Origin: an uncultured Oscillospiraceae bacterium
GTDB taxonomy: Bacteria > Bacillota > Clostridia > Oscillospirales > Ruminococcaceae
Direction: 5' to 3'
Assembly (NCBI GenBank): GCA_934481445.1
Contig: CAKSPC010000028.1
Span: 1 to 35,576 of the forward strand
Length of the DNA: 35,576 nt
Both the position numbers and the translations under genes were made by a program. This document shows positions 15,984 through 24,088 of the stretch, piece by piece. How positions within the stretch are numbered: position 1 is the stretch's first letter; each line of letters opens with the position of its first letter. Under the pieces are notes generated by a model that searched no databases, was not told where the DNA came from, and saw only the letters and a program-made list of their open reading frames with translations.

Positions 15984-16748
15984 TCAGCGCCCTATGTATG
16001 ACGCCGCGATGGCGCACATCTCCCGCACGGCGTTATTCATCAGCATGAGCGGCGGCGTATGCGATGAATGATGTGATACCGTCAACCCCTCCCGCGCGGC
16101 ATAGATATGTGCGCGGAACTGGTGATAATCGCTCGTGACGATCGTTATGTTTTCCGTTATGCCCGAGCCGCGCAGTATCTCAGCGGAATAGCGCAGGTTT
16201 TCCGCCGTGGACGTCGACGCGTCCTCCGTGATTATCCTGTCCTCCGAAATGCCGCGGGCGGTGAGATATTTACGCATCGCCTCCGCCTCGGAAATATCTT
16301 CGCCCCTGCCCTTTCCGCCGGAAACAACGCACACTGCCTGCGGCTCATCATTAAGAATTTCCAGCGCCGCGTTCAGCCTTTCCGACAGCATTCGGCTGGG
16401 TATCTCGCCCCTCACCTGACAGCCGAGCACGATCACGCAGTCGGTTCTGGCAGAGGGCGTTTCCGCACAGCGCGCCATATTTACCCCGAAAAACACGCAC
16501 ACGCCTGCACAAAAGAGCACCGCCACTCCCGCGAAAATAACCGCAATTTTTCCGATGATATGCCGCCGGATCTTCCCGGCAAACGCGGCGATTTCGCGGC
16601 GGAAAAACAGCGCGCAGAACGCACCGCCGAATAATATCGTACCGACGATGTTTCCCGCATTAATACCGAACGTGAGGTTGACCCACACAAAACATACGGC
16701 GCACAGCGCCATCAGTATCGTGCACAAAGTGTTGACTGCTTTTTTCAT
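15984..16748 (-). CDS. YdcF/ElyC/SanA-type DUF218 membrane protein
   Basis: A 254-residue protein with three N-terminal hydrophobic segments (about 5-28, 31-50, 67-90) and then an extracytoplasmic DUF218 domain. Domain blocks are TDCVIVLGCQVRGEIPSRML, ERLNAALEIL, VVSGGKGRGEDISEAEAMRKYL, EDASTSTAENLRYSAEIL and TSDYHQFRAHIYA. Some relatives (ElyC, SanA) affect peptidoglycan precursor or lipid-carrier metabolism and envelope permeability, but the reaction is unknown. The start at 16748 follows AGGAG. It lies tail to tail with murD2, a suggestive link to cell-wall synthesis. The oxidoreductase terminator lies upstream, so transcription depends on read-through or an unseen promoter. Confidence 0.85.
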   Translation of the reverse strand: MKKAVNTLCTILMALCAVCFVWVNLTFGINAGNIVGTILFGGAFCALFFRREIAAFAGKIRRHIIGKIAVIFAGVAVLFCAGVCVFFGVNMARCAETPSARTDCVIVLGCQVRGEIPSRMLSERLNAALEILNDEPQAVCVVSGGKGRGEDISEAEAMRKYLTARGISEDRIITEDASTSTAENLRYSAEILRGSGITENITIVTSDYHQFRAHIYAAREGLTVSHHSSHTPPLMLMNNAVREMCAIAASYIGR

Positions 16749-16764
16749 TCATGCTCCTAAAAGA

Positions 16765-16790
16765 TATCCCCCGTTTTTCAGCGGGGGATA
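16765..16790 (-). terminator. Terminator of the 2-oxoacid oxidoreductase operon
   Basis: A 9-bp perfect stem TATCCCCCG/CGGGGGATA with an 8-nt loop, followed on the minus strand by TCTTTTAGG, just after the gamma-subunit stop. Confidence 0.78.
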
Positions 16791-16794
16791 AATA

Positions 16795-17334
16795 TTAACT
16801 GTTCATTCCAAGCTCTATCGCCTTCATGTTGGAGTCGACAAGGTGCTTCTTTGAGGATGGGATTATCTTCTCCAGTGCCTTTCGTATTATCTCCGCAGAG
16901 GCAATGCCCGTTTCCTTGATGAGTCTGCCGACGAGGATTATATTCGCCATGCCGCGCAGTCCGTTTTCATCCGCCATTTCCGTGGCGGGGACGTATACGC
17001 AGTTGATGTCCTTTCGGTCGGACTTCGCACCCACCAGCGAGCTGTCCACGATGGCGAGCCCGTCGGGCGCCACCGCATTGATGAACTTGTCGTAGGACGG
17101 GTTGTTCATCACGATCAGGATATTCGGCTCGGTGACGAGCGGAGAGCCTATCGGCTTATCGCTTATGCAGACGGAGCAGTTTGCCGTGCCGCCTCGCATT
17201 TCGGGACCGTAGCTCGGGAGCCACGAAACCTCCCTGCCGCTGAGAAGTCCGAAGTATGCAAGCATTTTCCCCGCGAACAGTATTCCCTGTCCGCCGAAGC
17301 CTGCGAGGATTATTTCCTTGTTTTCGTCGTTCAT
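16795..17334 (-). CDS. 2-oxoacid:ferredoxin oxidoreductase, gamma subunit
   Basis: A 179-residue gamma-type subunit. The start block IILAGFGGQGILFAGKMLAY and the EVSWLPSYGPEMRGGTANCSV segment are diagnostic for the pyruvate/ketoisovalerate/2-oxoglutarate ferredoxin oxidoreductase gamma family. It completes the delta-alpha-beta-gamma set on this strand and overlaps the beta-subunit stop by 4 nt (ATGA), so expression is coupled. The complex decarboxylates a 2-oxoacid to an acyl-CoA and reduces ferredoxin in the cytoplasm. The substrate (2-oxoisovalerate or 2-oxoglutarate) is not settled by the sequence. Confidence 0.92.
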   Translation of the reverse strand: MNDENKEIILAGFGGQGILFAGKMLAYFGLLSGREVSWLPSYGPEMRGGTANCSVCISDKPIGSPLVTEPNILIVMNNPSYDKFINAVAPDGLAIVDSSLVGAKSDRKDINCVYVPATEMADENGLRGMANIILVGRLIKETGIASAEIIRKALEKIIPSSKKHLVDSNMKAIELGMNS

Positions 17335-18071
17335 CTTATTGCGCCCTCCTTATAAACACCGAGGGGATAATACGGTATCATGTTTTCCTTGAGCCAGTCC
17401 AGCGCCTCCACAGGGGATTTGCCCCAGTTGGTCGGGCAGGTGGAAAGCACCTCTATCAGCGAAAATCCCTGCTTGTTCTTCTGGAATTCAAAGCCCTTGC
17501 GGATGGCCGCCTTGGCCTTTCTTATGTTTGCGGGATCGGTGACGGTTACTCTCTCCGCCAGCGCAACGCCGCTTATCTGCGAAAGAATTTCGCACACCTT
17601 TACGGGGAAACCCTCGACATTCGTGTTTCTGCCGTAGGGTGTGGTCTGCGTTACCTGTCCCGGGAGGGTGGTGGGCGCCATCTGTCCGCCGGTCATGCCG
17701 TAGGTGGTGTTGTTTATGAATATTACGGTGATATTCTCGCCGCGGGTCGCCGCGTGGATGGTTTCGGCGGTGCCGATGGCGGCAAGGTCGCCGTCGCCCT
17801 GATAGGTGAATACGAACTTGTCGGGATTTGCTCTCTTAACGCCTGTTGCGACTGCGGGGGCGCGTCCGTGCGCCGCTTCTATCATGTCGCAGGCGAAGTA
17901 GTCGTATGCCATTACGGAGCAGCCTACAGGGCAGACGCCTATCGTATCGCCTTCAATGCCCATCTCGTCAATGACCTCCGCCACCAGCCTGTGAACTATT
18001 CCGTGGGTGCATCCGGGGCAGTAATGGAACGGTATATCTGTAAGCGCATGCGGCTTTGTAAAATCAGGCAT
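17331..18071 (-). CDS. 2-oxoacid:ferredoxin oxidoreductase, beta subunit (TPP-binding)
   Basis: A 246-residue thiamine-diphosphate subunit. FHYCPGCTHGIVHRLVAE at the N-terminus, AYDYFACDMIEAAHGRAPAV, the TPP/Mg2+ motif YQGDGDLAAIG (GDG) continuing to FINNTTYGMTGGQMAPTT, and TTPYGRN are all as in KOR/VOR beta subunits. It carries the decarboxylation chemistry. Lengths and order match four-subunit KorDABC/VorDABC complexes rather than the fused pyruvate enzyme. It is separated by 2 nt from the alpha subunit. Confidence 0.94.
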   Translation of the reverse strand: MPDFTKPHALTDIPFHYCPGCTHGIVHRLVAEVIDEMGIEGDTIGVCPVGCSVMAYDYFACDMIEAAHGRAPAVATGVKRANPDKFVFTYQGDGDLAAIGTAETIHAATRGENITVIFINNTTYGMTGGQMAPTTLPGQVTQTTPYGRNTNVEGFPVKVCEILSQISGVALAERVTVTDPANIRKAKAAIRKGFEFQKNKQGFSLIEVLSTCPTNWGKSPVEALDWLKENMIPYYPLGVYKEGAIR

Positions 18072-18073
18072 GA

Positions 18074-19147
18074 TTATTCTCCTTTCAGCTCCTCATCAAG
18101 CTTAACGATCTGTGCGAGTATTTCCGAGGGCTTGGGAATAACGCCTCCTGTCCTTCCGAAGAAGGAAACGGGCAGCCTGCATTCTATCGCAAGCTTTACA
18201 TCGTCGACCATCTGTCCCATGGACATCTCCGTTACAAGCACGCGCTTCGCATTTGCGCAGACTGCCTTTATCTGCTTCTCGGGGAACGGCCAGAGTGTTA
18301 TCGGGCGGACCAGTCCCGCCTTTATTCCGCGGCTGCGGGCGGTTTCCACGGCAGACCTTGCAAGGCGCGCGGTGGAGCCGTATGCCGCAACGACGATATC
18401 AGCGTCGTCGGTGAGGTATGTTTCGGCTTCGGGGCACTCCGCCTTTACCTGCTCGTAGCGCTTGAAGCGGTCTACATTGTGATATTCCAGCTCTTCAGCC
18501 TGTAAGTACAGCGAATTTACTATGTTATGTGGGCGCTTGTTTCCGTGGCCGTTGGTCGCCCAGGGCTTTGCGGAAGCGTCGGACATCTTTATCTCGCCCT
18601 CCGCGAATGTAACGGGCTCCATCATCTGACCGAGCAGTCCGTCTGCAAGGATAAGCGACGGCATTCTGAACTTATCTGCCATATCGAACGCCTTTGTAAC
18701 GTAATCCGCCATTTCCTGAACGCTTGCAGGGGCATATACAAGAACCTGAAAATCGCCGTGGCCGAGCGCGCGGGTAGCCTGCCAGTAATCCGACTGGCTG
18801 GGCTGAATGCCGCCAAGACCCGGACCGCCGCGCATTACGTTGATGATAACGCAGGGCAGGTCGGAACCTGCGATGTAGCTTACGCCCTCGCTCTTGAGGG
18901 ATATTCCCGGGGAGGAGGAGGACGTCATGCAGCGTATGCCGGAGCTTGCGCAGCCATAGACCATGTTTATCGCCGCGACCTCGCTCTCAGCCTGCAAAAA
19001 TACTCCGCCCACCTTGGGCATTCTCTTTGCCATGTACGCGGAAATCTCCGTCTGGGGAGTTATAGGGTAGCCGAAAAAGCACTTGCAGCCTGCTCTTATC
19101 GCCGCTTCGGCAAGGGCTTCGTTGCCCTTCATAAGGTTTCTTTCCAT
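18074..19147 (-). CDS. 2-oxoacid:ferredoxin oxidoreductase, alpha subunit (VorB-like)
   Basis: A 357-residue alpha subunit. GNEALAEAAIRAGCKCFFGYPITPQTEI is the pyrimidine-domain start, followed by ESEVAAINMVYGCASSGIRCMTSSSSPGISL, NVMRGGPGLGGIQPSQSDYW and the C-terminal transketolase-like domain (VVAAYGSTARLARSAV, VLVTEMSMGQMVDDV). The start at 19147 was chosen because GGAGG precedes it at 8 nt and the ferredoxin stop overlaps it (TGATG); a longer upstream frame overlaps the ferredoxin gene. It resembles proteins usually named 3-methyl-2-oxobutanoate dehydrogenase VorB, which suggests branched-chain 2-oxoacids as substrates. That is a name-based inference. Confidence 0.92.
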   Translation of the reverse strand: MERNLMKGNEALAEAAIRAGCKCFFGYPITPQTEISAYMAKRMPKVGGVFLQAESEVAAINMVYGCASSGIRCMTSSSSPGISLKSEGVSYIAGSDLPCVIINVMRGGPGLGGIQPSQSDYWQATRALGHGDFQVLVYAPASVQEMADYVTKAFDMADKFRMPSLILADGLLGQMMEPVTFAEGEIKMSDASAKPWATNGHGNKRPHNIVNSLYLQAEELEYHNVDRFKRYEQVKAECPEAETYLTDDADIVVAAYGSTARLARSAVETARSRGIKAGLVRPITLWPFPEKQIKAVCANAKRVLVTEMSMGQMVDDVKLAIECRLPVSFFGRTGGVIPKPSEILAQIVKLDEELKGE

Positions 19148-19365
19148 CAGTCGACGCCTCCGTTCTTCACCGTTATAGCGCAGTCGGGACACATTACTGC
19201 GCAAAGCGCGCAGCCGATACAGGCGTCATCGTCGATGCAGACGGCGGTGTAGTATCCTTTCTTATTCAGCTTGTCGTGCTGTATGCTGACGATTTTTTTT
19301 GGACAAGCCGTAGCGCAGAGTCCGCAGCCCTTGCAGGCGTCGAAATCCACTTTCATTTTTGCCAT
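19147..19365 (-). CDS. 2-oxoacid:ferredoxin oxidoreductase, delta subunit (2x[4Fe-4S] ferredoxin)
   Basis: A 72-residue bacterial-type ferredoxin with two complete cluster motifs, CKGCGLCATACP and CIGCALCAVMCP. It is the electron-carrying delta subunit of the complex encoded by the next three genes. The start at 19365 follows GGAG at 7 nt; a second ATG three codons in is an alternative. No convincing promoter was found in the upstream 190 bp. Confidence 0.93.
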   Translation of the reverse strand: MAKMKVDFDACKGCGLCATACPKKIVSIQHDKLNKKGYYTAVCIDDDACIGCALCAVMCPDCAITVKNGGVD

Positions 19366-19554
19366 TGCAATTCTCCATTCTGCCGCACTTTACACATAAT
19401 GTTTATTTCTTTTATCATCCCACTCCCGCTGCGGCGCTCGGGCACAAATATAAATTAACAGGCGGACGATCCGCCCTAGATAATATCGTATCTGCGGCGG
19501 TTACGGGGCTTTACCCTCTCCGCCGATATATCCGCGCCCGAAAGCGCGGGGGCG
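19366..19554 (-). other. Intergenic region between the P-loop ATPase gene and the oxidoreductase operon
   Basis: It contains two GC-rich hairpins: CCGCGC/GCGCGG at about 19531-19549 without a T-run, and GGCGGA/TCCGCC at 19461-19475 followed on the minus strand by TGTTAATTTATATTT. The latter is a plausible terminator for the ATPase gene. No near-consensus promoter for the ferredoxin gene is visible. Confidence 0.4.
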
Positions 19555-20202
19555 TTACTCCTCCCAAAATGGGCGGACATACACCTCTACGGGGAAAAAT
19601 CCCTCTAGCCCGAGGGACTTCTCCGCCGCCGAAAATACTAAAGGAAGCCCCGTCTTTTCGGCGCATTCCTGCGCAAACGGAACAGACGAAAGCACATCCT
19701 GCGCGGTGGTTTCCAGGCCGAGGTTCGAGCTGTTGACGATACCCGTCGCTTTCAGACCCGAAACCTGCTCAATATCGTGCAGGAGTTCCAGATTTTCCTC
19801 GGGAGTGCGCGTAAGAAAGCGATATTTGTTGACGACATACAGCATATCATAACCGCACTCTCTGAGCGCGCCCGCATACTGCCCGAGGGCAACAGCCCCC
19901 GCGTCATCCCCTCCGACATCGATTATCACCCTGTCATGCTTGTCCAGCAGGGCGCTGACATCAAAAGTCAGCGCGGGGATATCGAGGTTGGTGTTGGCAT
20001 ATTTCGGCGCGGCTAGCTCAACGCCAGCCCTGCCGAGCAGCTCACCGAAATCCGCCGTGCGGAAATAAGGGTTCACGATGTCAAGGTCAACAATGCACAC
20101 GCTCTCCCCTGCCGCCGCATAATGCAGCGCGAGATTAACTGCGATATTTGTTTTTCCCGAACCATAGTGTCCCGTAACGGCGACCGCTTTATTTAAACGC
20201 AT
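19555..20202 (-). CDS. P-loop NTPase of the MinD/CobQ type
   Basis: A 215-residue ATPase with Walker A GHYGSGKT (11-18), the conserved VCIVDLDIVNPYFRTAD switch region, RVIIDVGGDDAGAVALGQYA (Walker B-like) and YVVNKYRF. It resembles uncharacterised cytosolic MinD-like nucleotide-binding proteins. The start ATG at 20202 has GGAG six nt upstream; an in-frame TTG at 20217 overlaps the previous stop and is less likely. It follows the zinc-ribbon gene directly and precedes the oxidoreductase operon. Function unknown. One idea is that it helps assemble or activate the iron-sulfur or CoA-dependent complex next to it, but nothing in the protein proves this. Confidence 0.82.
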   Translation of the reverse strand: MRLNKAVAVTGHYGSGKTNIAVNLALHYAAAGESVCIVDLDIVNPYFRTADFGELLGRAGVELAAPKYANTNLDIPALTFDVSALLDKHDRVIIDVGGDDAGAVALGQYAGALRECGYDMLYVVNKYRFLTRTPEENLELLHDIEQVSGLKATGIVNSSNLGLETTAQDVLSSVPFAQECAEKTGLPLVFSAAEKSLGLEGFFPVEVYVRPFWEE

Positions 20203-20213
20203 TTTTTCTCCGA

Positions 20214-20735
20214 TCAATAATAGGTGTAATCATTAATACTGCTGCCAATGCATCCAACGCAGGAAACCGTGCCTATCATAAGCAGGATATAAAGTCCCAC
20301 GCCTATCGCTGCAAAAATAAGCATTGCACGGCAGTAGTTCTTCTTGGGCTGGGGATAATCTCCAAAGGCATATACAAACTGCAGGATAAGACTTACCAGC
20401 GGGATAGCGCTTGTAAGCAGGATGAAGCCTAACCACTGGCCGACTGACATAGTTTCCGACTTTTCGGCGGGAATGTTGTTGTTCATGTTGTAATTAGGCA
20501 TCTGCGCGTAATTTCCTGTGGTGTTGTATGTATTCTGCTGGGGAATGGGCGCGGGGGCAACGGGGGTGGAATTCTGCGCTGTGGGCATGGTGTCCGACGG
20601 ATTTACGGGCTGCGAAAACGCCTGATCGGAGGGCTTGCTGAGATCAACGGCACTCTCCATGGGCTCGCCGCACTGGGGACAGAACTTTCCGTCGCCGCTT
20701 ACAAGAGTTCCGCATTTGCTGCAAAATCTTTCCAT
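20214..20735 (-). CDS. Zinc-ribbon membrane protein of unknown function
   Basis: 173 residues. An N-terminal zinc ribbon has CSKC and CPQC (Cys5, 8, 19, 22). A disordered Pro/Asn/Gln/Thr-rich linker (about 25-90) follows, then two membrane helices (about 99-125 and 137-161). Similar short zinc-ribbon/CD20-like proteins are common in Clostridia and uncharacterised. The start at 20735 is the only one that keeps the ribbon. It has its own promoter and is coupled to the P-loop ATPase gene by an overlapping TTGA. Confidence 0.8.
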   Translation of the reverse strand: MERFCSKCGTLVSGDGKFCPQCGEPMESAVDLSKPSDQAFSQPVNPSDTMPTAQNSTPVAPAPIPQQNTYNTTGNYAQMPNYNMNNNIPAEKSETMSVGQWLGFILLTSAIPLVSLILQFVYAFGDYPQPKKNYCRAMLIFAAIGVGLYILLMIGTVSCVGCIGSSINDYTYY

Positions 20736-20807
20736 AAATTACCTCTCTGTCATAAATAAGTATTTCCTGCGCGTGCACGCCGCGCATAAGTAACATTGTA
20801 CAATTAC

Positions 20808-20836
20808 ATGATACCACAATAAGCTCGGATTGTCAA
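20808..20836 (-). promoter_or_regulatory. sigma-A promoter of the zinc-ribbon/ATPase genes
   Basis: TTGACA (20836-20831), 17-nt spacer, TATCAT (20813-20808) on the minus strand. The leader includes a GCGTGCACGC palindrome at 20771-20780. Confidence 0.75.
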
Positions 20837-20850
20837 TATGAACAAAAAAA

Positions 20851-21273
20851 TCACTTTGTAAGCCACTGGCTCATGCCTGCACCCCATACCTCGTTCGGGC
20901 GCTCGCGGAAGCCGAATTTTTTGTAGAACGGCTCTTTTCCCGTGGCGGACATAAGGTACAGCACGATGGTTTCGCCCTCCTCAAGCGTGGAGCGCATGAA
21001 TTCCATCGTCCTTTTCAGCATTTCCGTGCCGATGCCGCGGTGCTGGTACTCGGGGATGACCATTACGTCTGTGATGAAGTTCGCATAGCTGCCGTCGGAC
21101 AGCACTCTTATCATGCCGACCGCGCGGCCGTTATCCCGCACGCAGGTTATGTGGAATGCGTTGTTGAGCGCGTTTGCGGCTATTCTGTCCGAAAGCACCA
21201 TGAAATTCACCTGCCGCCGCATTTCCTTGTATTCTTCCAGAGTCGGCGCTTCGTCTATGTATTCGAGTGCCAT
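20851..21273 (-). CDS. GNAT-family N-acetyltransferase
   Basis: A 140-residue GNAT enzyme. NAVGM-like strand pairing is seen in RDNGRAVGMIRVLSD, and DVMVIPEYQHRGIGTEMLKRTMEF carries the acetyl-CoA pyrophosphate-binding motif (QxxGxG/A, here QHRGIG). EPFYKKFGFRERP is the usual C-terminal strand-loop. It transfers an acetyl group from acetyl-CoA to an unknown amine. The start at 21273 follows GGGAGGAAT. It lies just past the ftsH terminator hairpin and may be expressed by read-through. Confidence 0.88.
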   Translation of the reverse strand: MALEYIDEAPTLEEYKEMRRQVNFMVLSDRIAANALNNAFHITCVRDNGRAVGMIRVLSDGSYANFITDVMVIPEYQHRGIGTEMLKRTMEFMRSTLEEGETIVLYLMSATGKEPFYKKFGFRERPNEVWGAGMSQWLTK

Positions 21274-21299
21274 TATATTCCTCCCATTCCATGAAATCA

Positions 21300-21319
21300 G
21301 CCGTCCGAAAACGGACGGC
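21300..21319 (-). terminator. Terminator hairpin of ftsH
   Basis: An 8-bp perfect stem GCCGTCCG/CGGACGGC with a 4-nt loop, eight nt past the ftsH stop. The following TGATTTCATGG has a short T-run, so termination may be partial. Confidence 0.65.
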
Positions 21320-21326
21320 CGAATAT

Positions 21327-23321
21327 TTATTCGCTGTCGCCGCTGTCGGTTCTGTCAGCGGTATCCTCTGCCCCGGACTTGGAAAGGTCTATCTTTTCTC
21401 CGTCCTCGGGCGTATTTGCCGTTTCATCGCTTGTCGCAGTCACAACATTGCCGTCGGTGTCTATCTCGCCGGTCATAAGGCGGTAGAAATCGGGGCCGTC
21501 GATTTTCTCATGCTTCATGAGGTACTGTGCGCAGCGCTCGAGCAGGTCGCCATGCTGGGTCAGGATGTCCTTCGCCTTTTCGTAGCCTGTTTCGATTATC
21601 TCGCGAATTTCCGCGTCTATCTCGCTGGCAACGTTTTCGGAATAATTCCTGCCCTGCGAATAATCCCTGCCGAGGAATACTTCGGTGTTCTCGCTGCCGT
21701 AAAGTATCGGGCCGAGCTTCTCGGAGAAGCCGTAGCGCGTTACCATGTTCCTTGCAACGGATGTTGCACGCTCAATATCATTGGAAGCGCCGGTGGAAAT
21801 ATCATCAAGGATGAGCTTTTCCGCAACTCGTCCGCCGAGGAGAACGACGATCTCCTCCTCCATGTAAGTCTTGCTTACGAAGCTTCTGTCCTTTTCGGGA
21901 ACGTGCATCGTGAAGCCGCCTGCCATGCCGCGCGGGATTATGGATACCTGATGCACCTTATCCTGTGTCGGGGAGAAATAGGTCGTGATCGCGTGACCCG
22001 ACTCGTGGTAAGCCGTAAGGCGCTTTTCGTCGTAGGTGATAACCCTCGACTTCTTCTCGGGACCGCATACTACCTTGATAGTAGCTTCCTCGATATCGCT
22101 CTTTGTGACAGCCTTGCGGTTTGCGCGCGCCGCCAGCAGAGCAGCCTCGTTTACGAGGTTCTCAAGATCTGCGCCGGTGAAGCCCGCGGTGGTCGCCGCG
22201 ATGGTGTGAAGGTCAACATCGGGACCGATGTTCTTGTTTCTTGTGTGAACCTTGAGTATTTCCTCTCTGCCCTTGATATCGGGGTAGCTTACGACGATCT
22301 GTCTGTCAAAGCGTCCCGGACGGAGCAGCGCGGGGTCAAGGATATCGCGGCGGTTTGTCGCCGCCATAACGATGATGTTTTCGTTTTCTGTGAAGCCGTC
22401 CATCTCAACGAGAAGCTGATTCAGTGTCTGCTCGCGCTCGTCGTGGCCGCCGCCAAGACCCGCGCCGCGCTGTCTGCCGACCGCGTCTATCTCATCGATA
22501 AAGATGATGGAGGGTGTGTGCTTCTTTGCCTGCTCAAACAGGTCGCGCACTCTCGACGCGCCGACGCCGACGAACATCTCAACGAAGTCCGAACCGCTTA
22601 TGGAAAAGAACGGAGCGCCTGCTTCGCCTGCAACTGCCTTTGCAAGCAGGGTCTTACCTGTTCCGGGAGGGCCCACGAGCAGCACGCCCTTGGGAACTCT
22701 CGCGCCTATCTCGCGGTATTTTCCGGGATTCTTGAGGTAATCGACGATCTCAACAAGCTCCTGTTTCTCTTCGTCCGCGCCTGCAACATCGTCGAATGTT
22801 ACCTTCTTGCCTGACTGCTGGCGAACATTCGCGCGGGAGAACTGGTTCATCTTTCCGCCGCCGGAGGTCTGGCGCATAACGATGACCGTGAAAATGATCA
22901 TCACGCCGACAAGCAGCAGGTAAGGAAGAATTGTCGTGAGGAATGTATTATCGGATATCGGGATATAATTCTCGACCAGCGGGGTATCGTTCACCTCGTT
23001 GTAGCGCACGCGGTATGTCGCGACCCTGCCGTCGGAGGTGTAGCCGCTGTTGATATCGCTGATGAAAATGCTTACGTTCGGAACGGAATACTTCTTGACT
23101 TCCTTGCTGTCCTTGGTGACATAGGAGAGCGCACCGCTGCCGAGGTCAAGCTCGAACTCCGAAACATTGAGGTTGTCAAACTCGGAAATAACGTCGGAAT
23201 AGGATACCGCGTTCCTGTTCGCGCTGCTGTTTGCAAAGTTCAGGATAGACACCAGACCGAAGATAAGGATAAAAATTATCACAAAATAGATAATTATGCC
23301 CTTTAATTTGTTTGACTTCAT
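21327..23321 (-). CDS. ftsH: ATP-dependent zinc metalloprotease FtsH
   Basis: 664 residues, standard FtsH architecture. One membrane helix lies at about 8-28, an extracytoplasmic FtsH_ext domain at about 30-125 and a second helix at about 128-149. The AAA+ module has Walker A GPPGTGKT at 217-224, Walker [12 protein letters not shown] and the second region of homology [20 protein letters not shown]. The peptidase M41 zinc site is HESGH at 439-443. The C-terminal tail is acidic and Thr/Ser-rich. It degrades membrane and short-lived cytosolic proteins. The order tilS-hpt-ftsH is conserved in Firmicutes. The gene is 80 nt from hpt with AGGAAAGGCGG before the start, and is likely cotranscribed with it. 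Confidence 0.98.
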   Translation of the reverse strand: MKSNKLKGIIIYFVIIFILIFGLVSILNFANSSANRNAVSYSDVISEFDNLNVSEFELDLGSGALSYVTKDSKEVKKYSVPNVSIFISDINSGYTSDGRVATYRVRYNEVNDTPLVENYIPISDNTFLTTILPYLLLVGVMIIFTVIVMRQTSGGGKMNQFSRANVRQQSGKKVTFDDVAGADEEKQELVEIVDYLKNPGKYREIGARVPKGVLLVGPPGTGKTLLAKAVAGEAGAPFFSISGSDFVEMFVGVGASRVRDLFEQAKKHTPSIIFIDEIDAVGRQRGAGLGGGHDEREQTLNQLLVEMDGFTENENIIVMAATNRRDILDPALLRPGRFDRQIVVSYPDIKGREEILKVHTRNKNIGPDVDLHTIAATTAGFTGADLENLVNEAALLAARANRKAVTKSDIEEATIKVVCGPEKKSRVITYDEKRLTAYHESGHAITTYFSPTQDKVHQVSIIPRGMAGGFTMHVPEKDRSFVSKTYMEEEIVVLLGGRVAEKLILDDISTGASNDIERATSVARNMVTRYGFSEKLGPILYGSENTEVFLGRDYSQGRNYSENVASEIDAEIREIIETGYEKAKDILTQHGDLLERCAQYLMKHEKIDGPDFYRLMTGEIDTDGNVVTATSDETANTPEDGEKIDLSKSGAEDTADRTDSGDSE

Positions 23322-23401
23322 TTAGACCGCCTTTCCTAAAGGAATTTTCCTTCATATATTATGTTCTGCACACAAAAAGCTATGTGTATGTATCGTGTTT
23401 G

Positions 23402-23935
23402 TCAGGATTTTTTTATGCCTATATACGGCAGGTTACGGAACTTTTCGTCAAAATCCAGCCCGTAGCCCACAACGAACAGATCGTCTATCGCAAATCCCTC
23501 ATAATCCGCTGAGAATCCCTTTACAACTCTGCGGGACGGCTTGTCCAGCAGGGTGACGATCTTCAGCGACTTGGGACCGCGCTTCAGCAGCTCGTTCTTG
23601 AGCGCGTAGAGCGTCCGCGCCGTATCAAGTATATCCTCAACGAGAATGACATCCCTGTTTTCAAAGTCGATGCCCTCGCCGATGGAAAGCTTCACCTCTC
23701 CGCTGGAAACCGTGCCGCTGCCGTAGCTGGAAGCACGGAGGAAATTTATCTCAAGCGGGCACTTTATCTCTCTGATAAGATCCGCGAAAAATACAACGGA
23801 GCCTTTCAGCACGCAGATAAACAGAGGATTTTTGCCCTCATACTCGCGTGTGAGCTGCGCGCCCATTTCCGCTACCTTTGCCTTTATTTCATCTTCCGTA
23901 AAAAGAACTCTTTCGATGTCCCCGGGAATATACAT
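23402..23935 (-). CDS. hpt: Hypoxanthine phosphoribosyltransferase
   Basis: A 177-residue type I phosphoribosyltransferase. The PRPP-binding signature is VILVEDILDTARTL (VEDI-D-T core; the usual TG is TA here). FICVLKGSVVFFADLIREI is the flexible-loop strand, and the C-terminal VGYGLDFDEKFRNLPYIG holds the purine-contacting Tyr/Asp. It salvages hypoxanthine and guanine to IMP and GMP. The ATG at 23935 is preceded by GGAGGATAAC. It has its own promoter and heads an hpt-ftsH transcript. Confidence 0.96.
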   Translation of the reverse strand: MYIPGDIERVLFTEDEIKAKVAEMGAQLTREYEGKNPLFICVLKGSVVFFADLIREIKCPLEINFLRASSYGSGTVSSGEVKLSIGEGIDFENRDVILVEDILDTARTLYALKNELLKRGPKSLKIVTLLDKPSRRVVKGFSADYEGFAIDDLFVVGYGLDFDEKFRNLPYIGIKKS

Positions 23936-24005
23936 TTCTAGTTATCCTCCAAACATTATTTTGACACAAGGTATAATTTTATCCCCGTATCTTAATGCAA
24001 TGTCT

Positions 24006-24034
24006 ATTATATCATACTTTTAATTAAAATGCAA
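24006..24034 (-). promoter_or_regulatory. sigma-A promoter of hpt-ftsH
   Basis: TTGCAT (24034-24029), 17-nt spacer, TATAAT (24011-24006) on the minus strand, in the gap after tilS. Confidence 0.75.
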
Positions 24035-24088
24035 ACTGTTTTAGGTGAATATTTGCTGAAAATTTCTCGACAAATCCACATATTGCCA

